Notes: generated from the sequence alone by a model not told the origin. 64,000 nt of DNA from Azorinus chamasolen (GCA_963576725.1 OY755240.1:64754412-64818411), one strand, 5' to 3'; shown: positions 10,531 through 18,274, numbered from the stretch's first letter. A program made the numbers and translations.

Positions 10531-10965
10531 ATGGAAGCGATGGATATAGCGGACGCTGTTCAAGCCAAACGGAAAGATCTGATGTTCTATCAAGACCGGG
10601 TGGCCACTTTCAAATTCTGACCAAATCAGCTAAAACCCGACAAGTACCAGTTATCAAAAAATGGATTTTTTTACACGGGGCAATTTGATAAAGTTTCGTG
10701 TTTTTGTTGCGGTTTATCCGTCTACGCGTGGGAGCAGAAAGACGACCCGTTTCAGGAACACCTACGCATGTCCCCTTCTTGCGGTTTCGTAAAAATGGTC
10801 GGTAGCGGTCAGGAAGACAACCAGTCCGACGTCGCTAAATCAAATCATCAGCCGTTCGAGACCAAACAACATACCCCTGGATTTCGATTTCAGTCATCCA
10901 TACCTTCCAATTTATTTGTGAAACAAACCACACCCTCCTCATTCGGAGGTTTCGGCTTCAAGTGA
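10531..10965 (+). pseudogene. BIR-domain (IAP-like) gene with an in-frame stop codon
   Basis: The reading frame from ATG 10531 to TGA 10963 is 144 codons long and is broken once, by a TGA at 10618-10620 (codon 30), where BIR domains carry the tryptophan of their T-F-x-x-W-P box. After the break the frame continues with a clear BIR: GFFYTG, DKVSCFCCG, then W, EH and SPSC, giving exact C-x2-C-x16-H-x6-C zinc-ligand spacing. The C-terminal ~55 residues are low-complexity and end in a Gly/Phe-rich tail; no RING or second BIR is present. Inhibitor-of-apoptosis BIRs bind caspases or IAP-binding motifs, so in an intact relative it would plausibly delay host cell death; that role is inferred. A TATA box lies 75 bp upstream. 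The stop could also be a sequencing error. Confidence 0.88.
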
Positions 10966-11006
10966 GAAGAATACCACTCATATAGAACAACCGTAGACCG
11001 ATCACT

Positions 11007-11165
11007 ATGTTGACATTATTGCTGTTGTGTCATTATCACGTCGCCTACTACCTAATAGCTTACCATCGAATGCACTTTGAGGTAGCGGAAGCCGTAACTC
11101 ATTTAGAGAGATGCGTAGACAGATTTATAAAAGAACGTGACTCTGTTGACGTCATCGGGGGTTAA
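11007..11165 (+). CDS. Small ORF with hydrophobic N-terminus, unknown
   Basis: 52 codons between the BIR gene and the next promoter. The first ~18 residues (MLTLLLLCHYHVAYYLIAY) could form a signal anchor or a single membrane segment, followed by a charged helix (EVAEAVTHLERCVDRF). A TATA-like TATAAAAG (11126) and a CRE (11147) lie inside its 3' end, so it may equally be promoter DNA. No family is recognised. Confidence 0.3.
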   Translation: MLTLLLLCHYHVAYYLIAYHRMHFEVAEAVTHLERCVDRFIKERDSVDVIGG

Positions 11166-11266
11166 CACCTAAGCGTTTTAGGTTAATATCGATATCTGAC
11201 CGGATATTTATTTTTAGAAAGTGACGTTATCCAATCAGAAGTGGGCTACGCTGGCTACATAAATAG
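11147..11266 (+). promoter_or_regulatory. Promoter of the PC4-like gene: CRE, CCAAT box, TATA box
   Basis: TGACGTCA at 11147-11154, CCAATCAGAA at 11231-11240 and ATAAATAG at 11259-11266 occur in the order and spacing of an RNA polymerase II promoter. A pyrimidine-rich CCTCTCCTCACTTCG lies 20 bp after the TATA box as a probable initiator. The first ATG downstream is at 11317. Confidence 0.65.
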
Positions 11267-11316
11267 GGCGCTGTCATACCTCTCCTCACTTCGTCTAAAG
11301 CAGCGGAAAGAGACGT

Positions 11317-11517
11317 ATGCCAGATAAAACCGTCAGATTCGACAGCGTGGTACGTCGTGTCTATTATATCATCCCCGAAGGAAACAGACTACGCCCTATA
11401 CCCCGAACAAGGGCAAAACATCGACCAGAACCCAAGAAGCTTTCCACCGAAAAGTCTTCTCAACATACACCCAGTATACAGACCAGATTATTACCATGGC
11501 TTCCCGAAACCAACTAA
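11317..11517 (+). CDS. 66-aa ORF overlapping the PC4-like gene, possible PP1-docking motif
   Basis: This is the first ATG after the CCAAT/TATA promoter and encodes 66 basic residues. It overlaps the PC4-like ORF by 22 bp in another frame. KTVRF near the N-terminus matches the protein phosphatase 1 docking pattern [RK]-x-V-x-F and is followed by VVRRVYYIIP. Its ATG context is weak while that at 11496 is strong (TTACCATGG), so leaky scanning could yield both proteins, or this may be an upstream regulatory ORF. The family is not recognised and the PP1 suggestion rests on a short motif only. Confidence 0.4.
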   Translation: MPDKTVRFDSVVRRVYYIIPEGNRLRPIPRTRAKHRPEPKKLSTEKSSQHTPSIQTRLLPWLPETN

Positions 11518-12023
11518 CCGACTCAATTTCTCAAGACGGTATCGACGCTCATTACGTTCAACCGATCGGGAAAGGAGTCTACCTTTTCGACAGCGTGTTC
11601 AAAGGACACACCTACATTCACGTGAGGAAGCTCATAAACGAAAAGTTTCCAACCAAGGACGGTATCTCTTTGACTCTACAGCGGTGTAACGAATTGTATA
11701 TGACTTTACTGTTCATAGATATAGCTGTGAGGGAGATGGAGCAAAACCAAGACACTTTCTATCGGAGACACCTCGGAGGGAATTGGTACGTTACTGTTCA
11801 AACTGGATTCAAGTGCGTGGATATTCGGAAATTCTGGTTACCCGAAGGCGCTAGCGAAATATGCGCCACGAGACGAGGGGTATCGCTATCATTTCCTCAG
11901 TATAAAGAGCTGAGAAACGGCCTAATGAACCTAGATAGTTTTGTTCCCGAATTGAGGAATATCGTGCCATGTTATTCCGATCCTAACCACGACGTCCCAA
12001 ACTGCGAGGAATGTACTCCTTAA
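11496..12023 (+). CDS. Protein with two tandem PC4-like ssDNA-binding domains
   Basis: 175 residues from a strong Kozak ATG (ACCATGG). Residues ~25-70 read VYLFDSVFKGHTYIHVRKL, then PTKDGISLTLQRCNEL. This fits the PC4/p15 (Sub1) pattern of a beta strand with G-x-x-Y-V-x-I-R, then P-T-K-x-G-I-S-L, then a helix. Residues ~95-150 repeat it: WYVTVQTGFKCVDIRKFWLP, then RRGVSLSFPQYKELRNGL. PC4-fold proteins bind single-stranded or melted DNA and act in transcription or replication. In a protein-primed replicon that displaces single strands, a replication or late-transcription role is plausible (inference). The C-terminus is Cys-rich (PNCEECTP). Confidence 0.7.
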   Translation: MASRNQLTDSISQDGIDAHYVQPIGKGVYLFDSVFKGHTYIHVRKLINEKFPTKDGISLTLQRCNELYMTLLFIDIAVREMEQNQDTFYRRHLGGNWYVTVQTGFKCVDIRKFWLPEGASEICATRRGVSLSFPQYKELRNGLMNLDSFVPELRNIVPCYSDPNHDVPNCEECTP

Positions 12024-12172
12024 TAACTTGAGAAATATACATTTATTTCGCTTATAATTGATATCGCAGTAACTATTAGTCACGTGATGTCTGGTAATAT
12101 ATGACTTGTGTTATAACATTTTTATTTATTATCATTTCTGTCGGAGTACTCAAAAGGTTCGCGTCCATTAAA

Positions 12173-12430
12173 ATGACGCAAAGACAGCTAGACCTCTCTC
12201 ACTATCGGTTAACCTACGACGAGTTTCAAAGCGTAGAATTTTCGAGAAAGGAAGTGACTTGCCAATTGAACGACAGATTTTCTATCATCGTAAAACGACA
12301 AAGACATTCTATCCAGTTATTTATAAAAAGTGGAAGGAGACGTTTAAAAATGCCATTCGACGTTTTTGAGGATTTGTGCCACTCTCACCTCAGCGTAACT
12401 TATTTGAAACATTTCATGGAAGAAAACTAA
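12173..12430 (+). CDS. Small basic protein, possible third PC4-like fold
   Basis: 85 residues from ATG 12173. An in-frame ATG at 12101 would add a hydrophobic segment, but it lies close to TATA-like sequence and is less likely. The second half reads FSIIVKRQRHSIQLFIKSG then RRRLKMPFDVFEDLC, which mirrors the strand-strand-(K/R)-x-L-x-h-helix layout of the PC4-like domains in the preceding gene. It is 150 bp downstream of that gene, same strand. The assignment is a pattern judgement and could be wrong. Confidence 0.45.
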   Translation: MTQRQLDLSHYRLTYDEFQSVEFSRKEVTCQLNDRFSIIVKRQRHSIQLFIKSGRRRLKMPFDVFEDLCHSHLSVTYLKHFMEEN

Positions 12431-12455
12431 GAGGACGGATACGAAGACGCTAACG

Positions 12456-12569
12456 ATGAAATCCAAAATATATAGACTCACTAGCGAATTCATTCGCTTA
12501 AAAAACGACTTTTACTTTGCCTTAGATTATACCGATGTTGTAAAATTGCCTAATACCAAGCTGTTCTAA
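12456..12569 (+). CDS. 37-aa ORF of unknown function
   Basis: ATG at 12456 to TAA at 12567, beginning 25 bp after the previous stop; its stop overlaps the AATAAA polyadenylation signal. The peptide is basic then aromatic (SKIYRLTSEFIRLKNDFYF). It may simply be the 3' UTR of the preceding gene. Confidence 0.2.
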   Translation: MKSKIYRLTSEFIRLKNDFYFALDYTDVVKLPNTKLF

Positions 12570-12573
12570 TAAA
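12568..12573 (+). terminator. Polyadenylation signal AATAAA for left-arm plus-strand genes
   Basis: AATAAA overlaps the stop of the 37-aa ORF, 140 bp after the 85-aa gene. It faces the signal of the converging minus-strand block at 12739-12744. Confidence 0.55.
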
Positions 12574-12666
12574 ATATATGAAACGCATCTACGTTTTGTT
12601 TTCGCATTTTCAACCTTATTTCATTATCTTCCTAGGTGATGCTTAACGGGCTAAAGCTTTTCAACG

Positions 12667-12701
<35 letters not shown>
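12667..12701. repeat. A35 homopolymer between convergent transcription units
   Basis: An uninterrupted run of 35 A lies between the two facing polyadenylation signals. Length is probably variable and may be misassembled. Confidence 0.9.
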
Positions 12702-12703
<2 letters not shown>

Positions 12704-12738
12704 ACCAACAAAAACAAACAATTCGTACCATTTTATCT

Positions 12739-12744
12739 TTTATT
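12739..12744 (-). terminator. Polyadenylation signal for the minus-strand structural block
   Basis: TTTATT on the plus strand (AATAAA on minus) lies 76 bp beyond the protease stop at 12820, at the end of the ATPase-to-protease block. Confidence 0.55.
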
Positions 12745-12819
12745 TCCATACACACACACACACGTACAATTTAATTATTAATTATCATATATATCAATAT
12801 ACAATTTCTCAAAATATCG

Positions 12820-13335
12820 CTACCAATATTTACACAAGGATGTACACGTTTGTCCCTTTTCACCGGACAGACACTCCGAATATGCCCGCGATACCATACG
12901 GGAAACGTAAGAGTCATTGGCCTTAGTATTGGTCGAATCGAATAAGTTTACAAATTCTTCGAGCGTATGCCCTGCGAGTACTTGACGCAAAAACAGTACA
13001 CAATAGAGTCCGCACACGGTAGAATCGTCGCTTTGAATTTGTGTCCTCGACATTCTGACCGTTTTTGCTTTTTTATTCAACCATCTTTGAAAAAAAACAC
13101 TATTTTCCCTGGGAAGTCTTCCGTAACTGTCAAAGAATAGTATATGACCTAAACCATCGTCATAAAAAGCGCACCAATGTTCTCCCGGTAATAAATGTCC
13201 TTGGGTATTAGCGATGAAACCGTAGGGATGTTTGATAACTCCCGTTGGAAGTTGATCCGCCGCGTAGACACCCGTCACTTTATTCCGTAATACCGGATCG
13301 CAATCGATCATACATTCCAACTGAGGCTGATACAT
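12820..13335 (-). CDS. PRO: Adenain-like cysteine protease (maturation protease)
   Basis: 171 residues from the ATG at 13335; the frame is open upstream to 13401 but only with a non-AUG start. GVYAADQLP near the start, GEHWCAFY (catalytic His), FFDSYG, then IQSDDSTVCGLYCVLFL (Gln of the oxyanion hole and nucleophile Cys) follow the adenovirus-protease/Ulp1 order. In Polintons this enzyme is taken to process capsid precursors during virion maturation. It is the last gene of the minus-strand block, about 100 bp after the major capsid gene. A splice-acceptor-like TTTCTTTTCAG lies just upstream of the open frame, so a longer spliced N-terminus cannot be excluded. Confidence 0.9.
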   Translation of the reverse strand: MYQPQLECMIDCDPVLRNKVTGVYAADQLPTGVIKHPYGFIANTQGHLLPGEHWCAFYDDGLGHILFFDSYGRLPRENSVFFQRWLNKKAKTVRMSRTQIQSDDSTVCGLYCVLFLRQVLAGHTLEEFVNLFDSTNTKANDSYVSRMVSRAYSECLSGEKGQTCTSLCKYW

Positions 13336-13441
13336 TTTATTGTAGTAAAACTTCTCGTTCTTGATTGATTTCGAAATAACCCGGTCCTTCGCTGTACACA
13401 ACGCAGCTCATTGGTTCTGAAAAGAAATAAAAAGGACAAAA

Positions 13442-14761
13442 TTATTCCCAGGTCGTAAGGCGCAGTTTGAGAAAGGCTATCAATTTTTTCCCCAAAATAT
13501 AGTTTAATCGATAATCAAATCTAAACTCACCAGATAAAGCCGACTTGAACTGTACATCCAATCTGACATTCCCGTTCTTGATCAGAGACATAAACTCCCC
13601 GTGATGGGAAAAGTCGGGTTCCAACTGGAAGGCAAACAGCGTGCTACCGTTTATAAAGTGTTTTTTGTCCATTCCGTTGCCTTCGTCCTGTCGCCATATT
13701 CCCGCGCTCAGTAACAGATTGGTGTAAGCTCTCATGACGGTGGAGCCCTTCGTAAAGTCCATTTTGAGAGGGTTACTTCCGACCGGAAGACCGTCAGCGT
13801 ACACGGCTATGTGTTTGATCTCGCAGTTTTCGAAATTAAACGGATTGGTGGTATAGTCTCCGTTTATCGCTTTGCTTTTAACGAAACCTAGAATCACTTT
13901 CTCGGGTTTTTTCCCTTGAAATAAGTTTTCCCAGTTGAACGATGTACTCCCCGTAGCGATACTTTGAGAACGACACTCCACCTTAGTATAGGGGTACAGG
14001 GCATTTTGCTTCTCTAAGATTTTAGAGTGTCCGTAGATAACCGCCGGGTTCACTCTGATTTTTTTGGCCAAGAAGTAAATATCTTCGATGTCGACTTTAA
14101 ACTGGGTGTTGTTATCCGCAGCTAGCAAACAAAAGTTGTCGGCGCTTCTGTACAGCTTTATTTTAACATCGACTTGATTCAGGAGATACCTGTCCATGGA
14201 GAACAAATCGTGAAACAAAGGACCCTGAAAATCTAAGGTGTTGGACGTTTTAATCCAATTAGACCTGTTAAACAGACCGTTATTGGTTCCCGAGGGATCC
14301 GTGACTCCCGGAGAATCCGCGTCGTCCATGTCCCAACCCTGAATTTCAATCTGACTGGAAAGAGCATCCTGTCCGTTGTTGAGTAACGTTTGGATATAAG
14401 CTCGGTATGGGTTGTAGTTGCAGGTAATGCTAGTTTTGTTTTGTAGCGTGACCTCGGATGAGCTGAATAGAGTTTGTAGAAACAAATTCGCCGGTCCTAC
14501 TTTTTCCGTCGTTAGTGCCCCTCCATCTCCTTTAACCACTTTGACTTTGACGTAAATTTGCGAATTCTTCAAGTCTACGTAATCCATGGAGTTTTGTCCG
14601 CTAATTCGAAATTCGAATGGCCCCTCTGAAGACACCTGAGATAATGGTCGGATCTCTTCGTAATACACATCCGAAACACTGGTTTGAGTCGCTGGCAAAT
14701 CGAACAAGGCCAGCTCCGATACTAATCCCTCCTTAAAGGCTTCCTCGTTAAACACGGACAT
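13442..14761 (-). CDS. MCP: Major capsid protein (hexon-like, double jelly-roll family)
   Basis: 439 residues from ATG 14761, uninterrupted. The start is set by the stop of the upstream gene one base before it (TAA-C-ATG); an in-frame GTG further upstream is not used. The sequence [40 protein letters not shown] and [17 protein letters not shown] matches the capsid protein conserved in animal Polintons and adintoviruses, which forms hexon-like trimers by family knowledge; the fold itself is not visible from the sequence. Length is normal for the family. It lies between a basic small protein and the protease. Confidence 0.85.
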   Translation of the reverse strand: MSVFNEEAFKEGLVSELALFDLPATQTSVSDVYYEEIRPLSQVSSEGPFEFRISGQNSMDYVDLKNSQIYVKVKVVKGDGGALTTEKVGPANLFLQTLFSSSEVTLQNKTSITCNYNPYRAYIQTLLNNGQDALSSQIEIQGWDMDDADSPGVTDPSGTNNGLFNRSNWIKTSNTLDFQGPLFHDLFSMDRYLLNQVDVKIKLYRSADNFCLLAADNNTQFKVDIEDIYFLAKKIRVNPAVIYGHSKILEKQNALYPYTKVECRSQSIATGSTSFNWENLFQGKKPEKVILGFVKSKAINGDYTTNPFNFENCEIKHIAVYADGLPVGSNPLKMDFTKGSTVMRAYTNLLLSAGIWRQDEGNGMDKKHFINGSTLFAFQLEPDFSHHGEFMSLIKNGNVRLDVQFKSALSGEFRFDYRLNYILGKKLIAFLKLRLTTWE

Positions 14762-14762
14762 G

Positions 14763-15131
14763 TTATTCGATGACGAAAATATCTTTGTAGGCACCTTTCC
14801 CTTTGGACCCGACTATAGACGTTGTCTTTGTTCTTTTACCGCTTTCTTTCTTTGCTACTTTTGCCTTGCGTTTCCTTCCCCGTTCTACGGTAGACTGAAA
14901 AGCTTTGGCTACGTCATTCGGATTTATACCTTCTCTTTTCAGTTCGGATTTGGCTTGTGCCGCCGTTTGTTCGGCCGGTAAGACCGCTATTATGGGACGC
15001 GGTTTTGATTGGTCCACAGTAATGACATGCGGTCTCCTTCCCCTTCCAGTCTGAGACAACTGAGTTTGACCGGTACTCACGCTCTCGAAAAAGTCTAGCC
15101 ATTTTTGCGCATTGGGCACGTAAAGTTTCAT
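14763..15131 (-). CDS. Basic Polinton protein, probable virion or core component
   Basis: 122 residues from ATG 15131, starting 5 bp after the stop of the minor capsid gene and ending one base before the major capsid ATG. It has an aromatic N-terminus ([17 protein letters not shown]), a GRGRRPHV stretch, and a strongly basic tail ([17 protein letters not shown]) that could bind DNA. Position between the two capsid genes suggests a structural role comparable to adenoviral core or cement proteins; this is inference from context. No recognised domain. Confidence 0.65.
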   Translation of the reverse strand: MKLYVPNAQKWLDFFESVSTGQTQLSQTGRGRRPHVITVDQSKPRPIIAVLPAEQTAAQAKSELKREGINPNDVAKAFQSTVERGRKRKAKVAKKESGKRTKTTSIVGSKGKGAYKDIFVIE

Positions 15132-15136
15132 AATTC

Positions 15137-15574
15137 TTAAAAGAAAGGATACTGTTTGAAGTGAAGCGTTAGGTACACTGGTTTGATCAACTCTGTAGCA
15201 TCCTTGTCATGTTCCCGCTTTATATAGATTTCGAATTCGCGTAGTTCTTGTTTCTTGACGGGGACGTAAAACGGAGCGTCAAACGTGTAGTCCCATTTAC
15301 CTTTTCCATTTTTTTCCAGGCGCCTTAGAAGCGACAGTTCTTCTCCGTATACGATACTCTCTTTGCACAAGTCCGTGAAAACGTAAAGGCCCTCGTCCGC
15401 TTTACTGCTGGATTTTCCCTTTTCCGTGGCGTGAAATTGCACTAGGGCCACTTTCCATTTACCGTAGAAATATAGAGGTAACTGTAAGTGTACTTTGAAT
15501 TTATACGTCCTATTATCGTCAAAGTACTCGTGGCTCTCGTCGCTCTTGACGTAGATGTATCTATCAGTGTTCAT
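15137..15574 (-). CDS. mCP: Minor capsid protein (penton-like single jelly-roll)
   Basis: 145 residues from ATG 15574; the ATG lies inside the 3' end of the upstream small gene (11-bp overlap). The sequence is beta-rich, with YFDDNRTYKFKVHLQLPL at the start and PVYLTLHFKQYPFF at the end, as in the Polinton penton-like minor capsid proteins that occupy capsid vertices. Adjacent placement to the major capsid gene is usual in these elements. No disruption is seen. Confidence 0.78.
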   Translation of the reverse strand: MNTDRYIYVKSDESHEYFDDNRTYKFKVHLQLPLYFYGKWKVALVQFHATEKGKSSSKADEGLYVFTDLCKESIVYGEELSLLRRLEKNGKGKWDYTFDAPFYVPVKKQELREFEIYIKREHDKDATELIKPVYLTLHFKQYPFF

Positions 15575-15872
15575 GTTTTAAAAACCTTATTACCGGATTC
15601 AAAATAATCGGTAGTAGATTTCGATGTTTCTTCAAAAGTCGTTGTTGCTGTCGACTGACGTCTTTGGATACCAATCGTCGAATAATGCCTCTGTACTGAA
15701 GCAGTTTAGCTTTATCTCGATTCTGAACCGGACAAGTTCCTTTCAGTACGTTAAATATAGCTTCTAGTACGGCTTTCAATTGGGGTTCCGATAAAGTCTG
15801 CAACAGGACTGCCCGCTGTTTATCCGTGGACTGAGCTAGTATTTCGAACAGAGGTAAATATTTCTGAACCAT
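15564..15872 (-). CDS. Small helical Polinton protein of unknown function
   Basis: 102 residues from ATG 15872, 21 bp after the stop that would end the chromodomain frame of the integrase. It looks all-helical: EILAQSTDKQRAVLLQTLS, QLKAVLEAIFNVLKG, then a basic stretch RDKAKLLQYRGIIRRL and LLKKHRNLLPIIL. The leader contains GGTCTCCTCCCTTCG, like the initiator region of other genes here. It overlaps the minor capsid gene by 11 bp. No function can be assigned. Confidence 0.65.
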   Translation of the reverse strand: MVQKYLPLFEILAQSTDKQRAVLLQTLSEPQLKAVLEAIFNVLKGTCPVQNRDKAKLLQYRGIIRRLVSKDVSRQQQRLLKKHRNLLPIILNPVIRFLKHEH

Positions 15873-15893
15873 GGCTTTCGAAGGGAGGAGACC

Positions 15894-16001
15894 TTATGAC
15901 GCAGTTTTATCAGAACTTAAACTTTTAAAATCCTCGTCATTGATCCACGTGTCGTATTTCGAAGGCCAACCTTTCCAGCGCACCAGGTAACGCTTTTTCC
16001 C
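15894..16001 (-). pseudogene. Out-of-frame integrase chromodomain
   Basis: 35 codons ending at TAA 15894-15896 encode an aromatic-cage chromodomain core (YLVRWKGWPSKYDTWI, then NDEDF). It would be the natural C-terminus of the integrase but is offset by one nucleotide from the main frame. Confidence 0.85.
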
Positions 16002-17019
16002 GCCACGTTTCGTCGACCTTCTCTACCAAGTAGGAGTCTTGCTCGTAAGCTTTCTTCAGTTGATTTTGATAGAAGGTACCGGAAATTTCCTCTCCCGCGT
16101 AGTCTTTTATCTTATACTGCGGAATATATTCCGTCATAAACCTTCGGTTGATGACAAACAGCTCTCTGGTCCAGCGTTCGTCGTATTCTCGTTGAAAGAC
16201 TCTGCGCGAATGAGACACTCGCACCAAATCTCCTACTTTAAACTTAAAGCGTTCGGTTATAAGTGAAGCCTTTTTGGGAGGGGGCTTCGCTAGAGTATTG
16301 TACTGGAGTTGCCACAACTCCGCCGAGTCTTCGGGTTTCACGCTTTGCGGAGTTCTTTTAATGGAGCGATGATACGTACTGTTGTAACTGTTCGTAATAT
16401 CAGCCAAATGGTCTACCCACCTATGCGTTTCGTGACGCGTCATATAACGTACGAGTCGTCCCTTTATCGATTTGATCGCCCTTTCGGCGTAAGAAGCTTT
16501 GACTAAGTTGCGCGTGACGAAATATCCCACTCCTTCTTTCTTTAACGATAGTTTGACGTCCTTATTGGCAAATTCCGTCCCGGGGTCGGTTCTTATACGC
16601 GACGGTTTTCTCCCCTGACTTAAGATTTTCTCTAAAGCTTTGACCATTTCTTTCCCGGTTCTTCCACGCAACGCCACCGTCCACACGAATTTGGATAAAA
16701 TATCCACGGCTAATAGGAAGTAAGCGTAACCGTCGTTTTGTTTCTTGTAATATTCCATGTTGGCCGTGTCCACGTCCCATTGATAATCTACTTCAGGAAC
16801 CACCACTCTTCTACGCTTAAATGTTTCTCTTCCTTCTCGATGCACGGCGTAATCTTCTTGTTTTAGAAGCCAATCGCGAATTTTCTTTCTGCTGAGCACG
16901 AATTTACCTTCTTTTCTTACCGCTCGAAACAACTTATCCACTCCCCCGTAAGCGCCAGCGTGCTTAGGGTCGAAGTAAACGTTTTTCAGATAGTCTTCGT
17001 ACTTTACAGCCGGAGCCAT
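15937..17019 (-). CDS. INT: Retroviral-type integrase, chromodomain lost to a frameshift
   Basis: 360 residues in the open frame. The DDE core is visible: QWDVDTANM (first Asp), IRTDPGTEFANKD (second Asp), and LVKASYAERAIKSIKGR (catalytic Glu), followed by WVDHLADITNSYNSTYHRSI. The N-terminal YFDPKHAGAYGGVDKL region resembles the domain preceding the core in Polinton integrases. The frame ends with unrelated residues, whereas another frame at 15894-16001 encodes a chromodomain (YLVRWKGWPSKYDTWI). The two meet at TGGCGGG near 15999-16005, a one-base shift. The enzyme inserts linear element DNA with 6-bp duplications; chromodomains usually steer integration to chromatin marks. It overlaps the upstream gene by 16 bp. 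Confidence 0.93.
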   Translation of the reverse strand: MAPAVKYEDYLKNVYFDPKHAGAYGGVDKLFRAVRKEGKFVLSRKKIRDWLLKQEDYAVHREGRETFKRRRVVVPEVDYQWDVDTANMEYYKKQNDGYAYFLLAVDILSKFVWTVALRGRTGKEMVKALEKILSQGRKPSRIRTDPGTEFANKDVKLSLKKEGVGYFVTRNLVKASYAERAIKSIKGRLVRYMTRHETHRWVDHLADITNSYNSTYHRSIKRTPQSVKPEDSAELWQLQYNTLAKPPPKKASLITERFKFKVGDLVRVSHSRRVFQREYDERWTRELFVINRRFMTEYIPQYKIKDYAGEEISGTFYQNQLKKAYEQDSYLVEKVDETWREKALPGALERLAFEIRHVDQ

Positions 17020-17534
17020 TTCACTTTCCTAGTATCTTTCCCTTTTCTTTTCACCGGACTGCCCGGAGGTGGTGGAATAGTGCCACGACCCGTCTGCACT
17101 CTTCGGGATCTGGCTAACAAACTAAGAGGAACGTTGGTCTCTTTCAATATATTCGAAAATTTATCGAGTCCGATCGGATGAAGATCTTTGTAATCTTTGA
17201 GCTGTACTTTCGCTAGATCCACGATATTAGAGCTCGGTATTTTTTCCCCTTCTATCTCTATTTCTCCCTTTTCGTTCCACGTCACCTGAGGTGAAATGTA
17301 CGTCAACAACGATCTTGCCCTACTTTGCGAACTTTTAGGAAATAATGAGACCACTCTCTCTATATCTTTGGAATCCGCGCCTTCTGTTTCCGGTTCCTCA
17401 ACTTCCACCGGTGGCGTGAATGGTTCAGACTCATTTTCTCGTCCAGGATTCGTCTCGTCAGAGGTTTCGTTCGTGCGTTTAGCCGACACGAGTCGTTGAT
17501 ATCGGTCGTAGGGTAGCAATACCATTTTCTGCAT
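17004..17534 (-). CDS. Conserved Polinton protein of unknown function
   Basis: 176 residues from ATG 17534 (MQKMVLLPYDRYQRL); the frame extends a little upstream only with a TTG. A polar acidic middle (ENESEPFTPPVEVEEPETEG) is followed by a helical region, then a Pro/Gly/Lys-rich tail (GTIPPPPGSPVKRKGKDTRK) ending KWLRL. The gene lies between ATPase and integrase and overlaps the integrase by 16 bp. It looks like a virion-associated or scaffold protein, but this is only suggested by position and composition. Confidence 0.65.
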   Translation of the reverse strand: MQKMVLLPYDRYQRLVSAKRTNETSDETNPGRENESEPFTPPVEVEEPETEGADSKDIERVVSLFPKSSQSRARSLLTYISPQVTWNEKGEIEIEGEKIPSSNIVDLAKVQLKDYKDLHPIGLDKFSNILKETNVPLSLLARSRRVQTGRGTIPPPPGSPVKRKGKDTRKVKWLRL

Positions 17535-17591
17535 GTTGACGCGTTGAGCGCTTCTCAAGGTATGAGTTCTATCGGTCCCCGAAATTTCTTT

Positions 17592-18233
17592 TTATTTATG
17601 ACGATAAATAATAGTATCTTCGCCCGGAAATACCTTGGTTCTTACTCGATATTCCTCCTGTCCGGAAGGGGAGAAATCCAAAACGAGATAACCGTAAGGA
17701 AAGGACGTAGCGTCTTTATAAGCGTCCATGAGAAAACCTCCTTTCCCTAGGAAAGCCTGGCGACCTAAACACTGGAGTTGAGAAACGTCTCTGGGATTTT
17801 TCATGAGGACTAATACGTGCGTATTCAAGTTGATCGTGCGGCTGTGTTTACCTTTACAATACAGGTTCTGATTGAGATATAACAGACTCAAGTGGCGATG
17901 GTGCATGCCTTTGACGGATAAATTTTCCATTTCCGGCGATGACGTCACACTTTCCATCAAGTCGTCTAAAACCACTAGATTGCATACGTTTTCGTCGGCT
18001 ATATCGGTTAATTCTTCTTCAGAAGGTAAACCGCTATGAAAGGTGATAAAGGGTAAATCTCGTTCCATAACTTCGAACAAAGGTTGGTATATGCCGTAGC
18101 AATACAATACTTTTTGCGGCGGGTTGATAAACATTTCGTTTTTGTGTCTTAAGAGACGAAATAACCAGGTGGTCTTGCCACTGCACGTAGCTCCAGTCAC
18201 CGAAATCGAAGTACATTCGGGGAAGGGAAACAT
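17592..18233 (-). CDS. ATP: Genome-packaging ATPase (FtsK/HerA superfamily)
   Basis: 213 residues from ATG 18233. Walker A is GATCSGKTT at residues ~14-22 and Walker B is NLVVLDD at ~85-91; a downstream LLYLNQNLY segment resembles the Gln-containing sensor region of A32-like packaging ATPases. The protein is short, as is usual for Polinton ATPases, and is thought to pump element DNA into capsids. A TATA box sits only ~35 bp upstream of the ATG, giving a very short leader. It is the first gene of the minus-strand block that ends with the protease. Uninterrupted. Confidence 0.93.
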   Translation of the reverse strand: MFPFPECTSISVTGATCSGKTTWLFRLLRHKNEMFINPPQKVLYCYGIYQPLFEVMERDLPFITFHSGLPSEEELTDIADENVCNLVVLDDLMESVTSSPEMENLSVKGMHHRHLSLLYLNQNLYCKGKHSRTINLNTHVLVLMKNPRDVSQLQCLGRQAFLGKGGFLMDAYKDATSFPYGYLVLDFSPSGQEEYRVRTKVFPGEDTIIYRHK

Positions 18234-18266
18234 TTTGGAAATGAGGAGAAGACCTAAAATCGACTC

Positions 18267-18274
18267 CTTTTATA
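18267..18274 (-). promoter_or_regulatory. TATA box of the ATPase/late block
   Basis: TATAAAAG on the minus strand, followed 20 bp later by GGTCTTCTCCTCATTTCC, then the ATG at 18233. The predicted start gives a leader of roughly 10 bases. This may be the promoter of the whole structural block. Confidence 0.6.

Noticed and set aside
11357..11689. 110-codon plus-strand ORF overlapping the PC4-like gene
   Set aside because: It starts with GTG and is a shadow of the 11317 and 11496 frames with unrelated Arg-rich sequence.
13336..13401. N-terminal extension of the protease
   Set aside because: Open frame but no ATG; the first ATG at 13335 gives the expected spacing to GVYAADQLP. An upstream spliced exon cannot be excluded.
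14762..14794. Longer start for the major capsid protein
   Set aside because: Requires a GTG start inside the preceding gene; ATG 14761 follows that gene's stop directly.
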